Shown here: piece after piece, positions 61,208-64,000 of the stretch | Position numbering within the stretch: the stretch's first letter is position 1 | How the letters are laid out: every line of letters begins with the position of its first letter | Assembly (NCBI GenBank): GCA_029261295.1 | Contig: JAJDBP010000006.1 | Coordinates: 1 to 64,000, forward strand | Length of the DNA stretch: 64,000 bases | Reading direction: 5' to 3' | From: Nitrospirales bacterium | Lineage (GTDB): Bacteria > Nitrospirota > Nitrospiria > Nitrospirales > UBA8639 | The notes under the pieces: generated by a model | The model's input: only the letters and a program-made list of their open reading frames with translations | Database searches by the model: none | Told to the model about the DNA's origin: nothing | Position numbers and translations under genes: made by a program

Positions 61208-61768
61208 ATGAGAGGTAATTCGAGAAGAGATGTTACGGTTGGGTTAGGCTTGATGGCACTCATGTTCTCGGGAATATTTGCTGCTCAAATGGCTTTTGCT
61301 AATGGAGATCATGAGCCGGTAGAGGCTACGTTTCAGACCACGGGAACCATTGTATTAAAGCAAGCCCTACGCGGCGGAGATTTCATGCTATTAGAAGATG
61401 TCACCCCCCTCCAAGTCGTAGGAGGGCATGTCGCGATGAAAGTACCATGTAATGGAAAGGGTGAAACCCCTCTTCAGGTGCTTGTTGGATCAGCAAGTGA
61501 ATCTGGGTCTGCACTCACTGCAGTTGAACTTGAATTTATTGAGGATATTTCTAGCCCGGGGCGAGATTGCGTGTATCATGCTGATCTTGACGTGGATCAT
61601 ATCAAAGGTGATCTGTTGGCAGAGTCTGGAAAAGAGGTCAATATTACAGATATTGCTTTAGCCAATTCCGCGAAAAGGAGAGTTCAGTTTGGTGTAGATA
61701 ATGGGAACACCGTTACGGTCAATCTTCTCACCGCTCCCAGTGAAGATGATCATCATGATGACGAATAG
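61208..61768 (+). CDS. Secreted protein with acidic His tail
   Basis: A 186-residue protein not assigned to a family. An N-terminal signal peptide (GLGLMALMFSGIFAAQMAFA) is followed by a beta-rich domain (TTGTIVLKQALRGGDFMLLE) with two Cys (VPCNGKG, GRDCVYHAD). The tail SEDDHHDDE is rich in Asp/Glu and His, and the mature start NGDHEPVE has another His. GGGAGG lies eight bases upstream of ATG 61208. A strong terminator follows, so it is a single-gene unit. The tail suggests divalent metal binding. The neighbours are TonB-related genes, consistent with metal homeostasis. Confidence 0.7.
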   Translation: MRGNSRRDVTVGLGLMALMFSGIFAAQMAFANGDHEPVEATFQTTGTIVLKQALRGGDFMLLEDVTPLQVVGGHVAMKVPCNGKGETPLQVLVGSASESGSALTAVELEFIEDISSPGRDCVYHADLDVDHIKGDLLAESGKEVNITDIALANSAKRRVQFGVDNGNTVTVNLLTAPSEDDHHDDE

Positions 61769-61825
61769 TGAATCCAAAACCATAACTCTCGATGCACAAT
61801 AAGAGAGCTATGGTCTTTCCTTGAT

Positions 61826-61864
61826 GGGGGGTTCAGCCGTTTATGGCTGCCCCCCTTTTTTTTG
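61826..61864 (+). terminator. Rho-independent terminator
   Basis: GGGGGG and CAGCC pair with GGCTG and CCCCCC, with a two-base TT bulge and a short GTTTAT loop. A run of nine T follows directly (61856-61864). It lies 58 bases after the stop of the gene at 61208. This is a textbook intrinsic terminator. Confidence 0.92.
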
Positions 61865-62022
61865 AAAAACAGGTTCATGGCAAAATGGGTAGAACGACAT
61901 CTAGCCCCTCCTCTTAGTAAAGAGGGCGCATATTTTCAGTAATCCTTTAAAAAAAATCCCCAAGAGCCTTCACTTATTTAAAAGGTAGGAAAGAGAATGT
62001 CACATCGGGATCTTTTTTATTT

Positions 62023-62241
62023 TCATGCTCTTACTTCCTGAGACTGGATTAATTCGATGTCCCAATTGTCTTTCCGATTTTGCTCCACGAGTGCTTCGAT
62101 GGAGTCTTTAAAAATTCGTAAGCTACCTTTTCCAATTTTTGTGGCTTTCAGACGGTCCTCTTCTACCCAACGGTAGATAGTCCAGCGGCTCACGTTTAAT
62201 GCTTTTGCGGCTTCACCGACTCGTAGTAGTTCAAGATCCAT
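62023..62241 (-). CDS. Small excisionase-type helix-turn-helix protein
   Basis: A 72-residue protein. LLRVGEAAKALNVSRWTIYR, followed by WVEEDRLKATKIGKGSLRIF, is the MerR-like/excisionase winged-helix pattern (HTH_17). It is too short for an effector domain and has no integrase, phage gene or att-like repeat nearby, so it is probably a local regulator rather than a true excisionase. It lies downstream of the exbD-small protein genes on the same strand, after a 216-base gap. The C-terminus QNRKDNWDIELIQSQEVRA is polar and not recognised. Confidence 0.78.
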   Translation of the reverse strand: MDLELLRVGEAAKALNVSRWTIYRWVEEDRLKATKIGKGSLRIFKDSIEALVEQNRKDNWDIELIQSQEVRA

Positions 62242-62457
62242 TAAATGTCCTCCTAGAAAGCCTAGGGCTTTTCATGCTTATGCCCCAAAGCCTTTCAAGT
62301 TTTGGAAAATATGTTCTCATCATTCCTGAAACGACATGAGATTGATTCAGGAAGTCGAATATTCCTAGATCCAGATGCACCAAGCATGAAAAAGTTCCTG
62401 CTCTCCTCGCATCTGTACAGTACTTAGCGTAAATGAAAATTTGAAATAGACCGGATT

Positions 62458-62829
62458 TTAGACCAATGGAGGCCCACGAGGAGAGGCAAAGGAGAAGGGA
62501 CGAAAAAGGAAAGGAAAAGCAAAGGGGGACAACATCCAAAAAAGGATAAGTGCAAAAAATGAAGACAGGTTTTCTATTGGTGTGGTCGAAGTGGCGATTT
62601 GTCCGACATGGCAGGCCCATGCACAGAGGATGGAAGTGGATGATTCATGCCCCTGATGGTGTTCAGGGTTGGGATTAATGGTTGCAGAAGCACAAAAGGT
62701 TCCCAGGCCTAAAAGAGTGAGGTGAATGCCGAGGAGGGCCGCCACGAAAATAGTGGTGAATGGAATTCCAGTGGTTCTCTTCATGGCCCACAGAGAAAAT
62801 TTCCGGTTGAAATGTTTATGGAAAACCAT
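62458..62829 (-). CDS. Small secreted Cys/His protein C
   Basis: A 123-residue protein. The signal region (TIFVAALLGIHLTLLGLGTF) is followed by His-rich PNPEHHQGHESSTS, then ILCAWACHVGQIA with a CxxxC motif, a second hydrophobic segment (FFALILFWMLSPFAFPFLF), and the C-terminus FASPRGPPLV. It starts 18 bases after the exbD stop on the same strand, so it is probably co-transcribed with tonB-exbB-exbD. An internal start at 62784 is possible. The product at 60331 shares the same architecture. A metal-related role is inferred. Confidence 0.68.
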   Translation of the reverse strand: MVFHKHFNRKFSLWAMKRTTGIPFTTIFVAALLGIHLTLLGLGTFCASATINPNPEHHQGHESSTSILCAWACHVGQIATSTTPIENLSSFFALILFWMLSPFAFPFLFRPFSFASPRGPPLV

Positions 62830-62847
62830 GGGATCTCGTATCCGTGT

Positions 62848-63258
62848 TTATTCTGTCGATGATGGTTGTGTCGCAATGCCCATACTTGTGATTCCACTGA
62901 GTCGAATAAGATCCATGACTTTTATCACTCGACCATGGGGGACATGTTCGTCGGCATTAATAAGTAAAGAAGGATCTGAAGAAGTTTGTCGAAGGTCGGT
63001 GAGTCGTCTTTTGAGATCCTCAAGCGTGATAATCTCTTTGTTGTAATAGAGTGTACCTTCACGAGTGAGCGTGAGTGAGACGTTTTCAGTTTTGGTGTCT
63101 GTTGAAGATTCTGCTGTGGGTAATGAGACCGGCATGCCTTGTTGGATCGTCATAGACAACGTGGCGATCATGAAAAACACCAATAAAAAGAACATGGTGT
63201 CAATCATAGGGATGATTTCAATGCGAGCTTTCTTTTTGGCTGCGGCTGGGAGTCTCAT
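62848..63258 (-). CDS. exbD: ExbD/TolR-type biopolymer transport protein
   Basis: A 136-residue protein with one N-terminal helix. IPMIDTMFFLLVFFMIATLS carries the conserved membrane Asp of the proton channel. The C-terminal periplasmic domain follows (LLINADEHVPHGRVIKVMDL). It works with ExbB and TonB to energise outer-membrane receptors. The start overlaps the exbB stop as ATGA. Gene order tonB-exbB-exbD favours the Exb assignment over TolR. Confidence 0.9.
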   Translation of the reverse strand: MRLPAAAKKKARIEIIPMIDTMFFLLVFFMIATLSMTIQQGMPVSLPTAESSTDTKTENVSLTLTREGTLYYNKEIITLEDLKRRLTDLRQTSSDPSLLINADEHVPHGRVIKVMDLIRLSGITSMGIATQPSSTE

Positions 63259-63866
63259 GACTTTATCGAATTCACAAGGCCTTGGAGTGCCGCTTCAGCT
63301 TTTGTCGCATAATGTTCAATTTTCTCAGTCTCTTGTTCCATACGAGCGATGAAAAAGTTATATGGGATTAAGGTTGTCACTGCGACGAAAATCCCGGCAG
63401 CCGTGCAGATGAGGGCTTCTGCCACTCCACCAGTCACTGCGTGAGGGTTTCCCAAGCCAGATTCGGACATAATGCCAAAGGAATCTACCATTCCGATTAT
63501 GGTCCCCAATAGTCCTAAGAGTGGCCCGAGAGTAATCACGGTATCCAAGGCGGGCAGGCCGCGTTTCATTTTTGTGAGTTCTGCAATGGCAGTCGCTTCC
63601 ATGGCTTTAGATGGGTACTGCGCACGCTGAAGCACTCCGGTCGAGATGACACGAAGTACTGGACTGGGATGTTGCTCAGCCACGGCCAGAGCATCGGCCA
63701 TTTTCTCTTGTTCGATAAGGGAGAGCATTTTGGGTGCCAAGCGGCTCGCACTGAATTTTTTGAAATAGATAAAGCGTTCAATGCTGATGGTGAAGGCGAA
63801 AACAGAGCAGGCAATAATCGGAATCATCATCCACCCGCCGCTCATCAGTATATTCATGAATCCCAT
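63255..63866 (-). CDS. exbB: ExbB/TolQ/MotA-family proton channel protein
   Basis: A 203-residue protein with three hydrophobic helices. The first helix is MMIPIIACSVFAFTISIERF. LDTVITLGPLLGLLGTIIGM is the strong MotA/TolQ/ExbB motif, and VAEALICTAAGIFVAVTTLI the third helix. It forms the inner-membrane motor with ExbD. It lies 30 bases after the tonB stop on the same strand and overlaps exbD by four bases. Confidence 0.92.
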   Translation of the reverse strand: MGFMNILMSGGWMMIPIIACSVFAFTISIERFIYFKKFSASRLAPKMLSLIEQEKMADALAVAEQHPSPVLRVISTGVLQRAQYPSKAMEATAIAELTKMKRGLPALDTVITLGPLLGLLGTIIGMVDSFGIMSESGLGNPHAVTGGVAEALICTAAGIFVAVTTLIPYNFFIARMEQETEKIEHYATKAEAALQGLVNSIKS

Positions 63867-63896
63867 TCCGGTGTCTTTCTCTCAATCGTGTAATCG

Positions 63897-64000
63897 TTAG
63901 CTATTCAAATCAAATTTTATCGGAATATCAACCCATTTTGAGATGGGAATATTTCCGTCTTTGGCGGGTTGAAATGTCCAACGTTGCACAGCGTCTTGTG
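63897..64000 (-). CDS. tonB: TonB C-terminal domain (partial)
   Basis: A partial minus-strand frame running off the right edge. The 33 visible residues include AVQRWTFQPAKDG and IPIKFDLNS, the characteristic C-terminal strand of TonB energy transducers (the 'W.F.PA..G......V.IPI.F.L' pattern). The stop lies 30 bases before exbB, confirming a tonB-exbB-exbD order. The membrane anchor and Pro-rich linker lie outside the window. Confidence 0.85.
   Translation of the reverse strand, partial: QDAVQRWTFQPAKDGNIPISKWVDIPIKFDLNS

Noticed and set aside
62023-62241. Phage or integrative-element remnant around the excisionase-like gene
   Set aside because: No integrase, attachment-site repeat, tRNA or phage gene lies near it, and flanking genes are housekeeping TonB components.
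62231-62620. 129-codon minus-strand frame overlapping the small Cys/His protein C gene
   Set aside because: The frame used at 62458-62829 has a signal segment, CxxxC motif and RGPP end matching other proteins here. This one has none and runs into the HTH gene.
1-64000. CRISPR array, rRNA, tRNA or insertion sequence
   Set aside because: No regularly spaced repeats, no RNA gene signatures and no transposase-like frame with terminal inverted repeats were found on either strand.

Overview
This is chromosomal DNA from a Gram-negative bacterium. The evidence is a tonB-exbB-exbD system, a TonB-dependent outer-membrane receptor, and O-antigen/exopolysaccharide-type genes. Base composition is moderate, genes are tightly packed with many 4-base start/stop overlaps, and GTG and TTG starts are common. 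The taxon cannot be fixed from sequence alone. A Nitrospirota-like or deltaproteobacterial lineage is only an impression.

Region 1 (1-20.8 kb) is a polysaccharide locus. It opens with the tail of a probable tyrosine-kinase/chain-length protein. After that come an O-antigen ligase/polymerase, a flippase, four GT4 glycosyltransferases, an asparagine-synthase-like amidotransferase, several SAM methyltransferases, a PaaK-like adenylate-forming enzyme, two GT2 enzymes, a GtrA-like protein, a GT39-like membrane transferase (opposite strand) and an alkaline-phosphatase-superfamily protein.

Region 2 (21-44 kb) is the unusual part. Three cassettes combine small peptides with peptide-handling or kinase-like proteins. 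Cassette A (21.2-24.8 kb) has a nucleotidyltransferase, a 76-residue twin-arginine peptide with a Cys/His/Met tail, a PqqD-like protein, an HprK-like kinase and a PRMT-like methyltransferase. Cassette B (29.2-29.9 kb) has a SipW-type signal peptidase overlapping a second PqqD-like gene. Cassette C (40.1-42.3 kb) has a 54-residue Cys peptide, a second HprK-like kinase and a radical SAM/SPASM enzyme, facing an ABC-2 exporter. Between B and C lies a tandem duplication of a two-gene unit: a ~1265-residue secreted modular beta-propeller protein, overlapped by a small secreted partner. A minus-strand block (PHP-domain protein, SGNH hydrolase, GDP-mannose dehydratase) separates A from B. I propose that A-C form a peptide-modification/secretion system embedded in a surface-polysaccharide locus. 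The parts are recognisable; their combination and target are inferred.

Region 3 (44-54 kb) returns to polysaccharide genes: a methyltransferase, a second asparagine-synthase-like gene, two GT4 enzymes, WbqC-like, PIG-L deacetylase, DegT aminotransferase and a WecA/MraY-like sugar-phosphate transferase that probably starts lipid-linked assembly.

Region 4 (54-64 kb) holds a TPR protein and then a TonB-linked uptake region. It contains the TonB receptor, a BNR-repeat protein, three small secreted Cys/His proteins of similar architecture, a secreted protein with an acidic His tail, a small excisionase-type HTH protein, and exbD, exbB and the 3' end of tonB. No rRNA, tRNA, CRISPR array or insertion sequence was seen.
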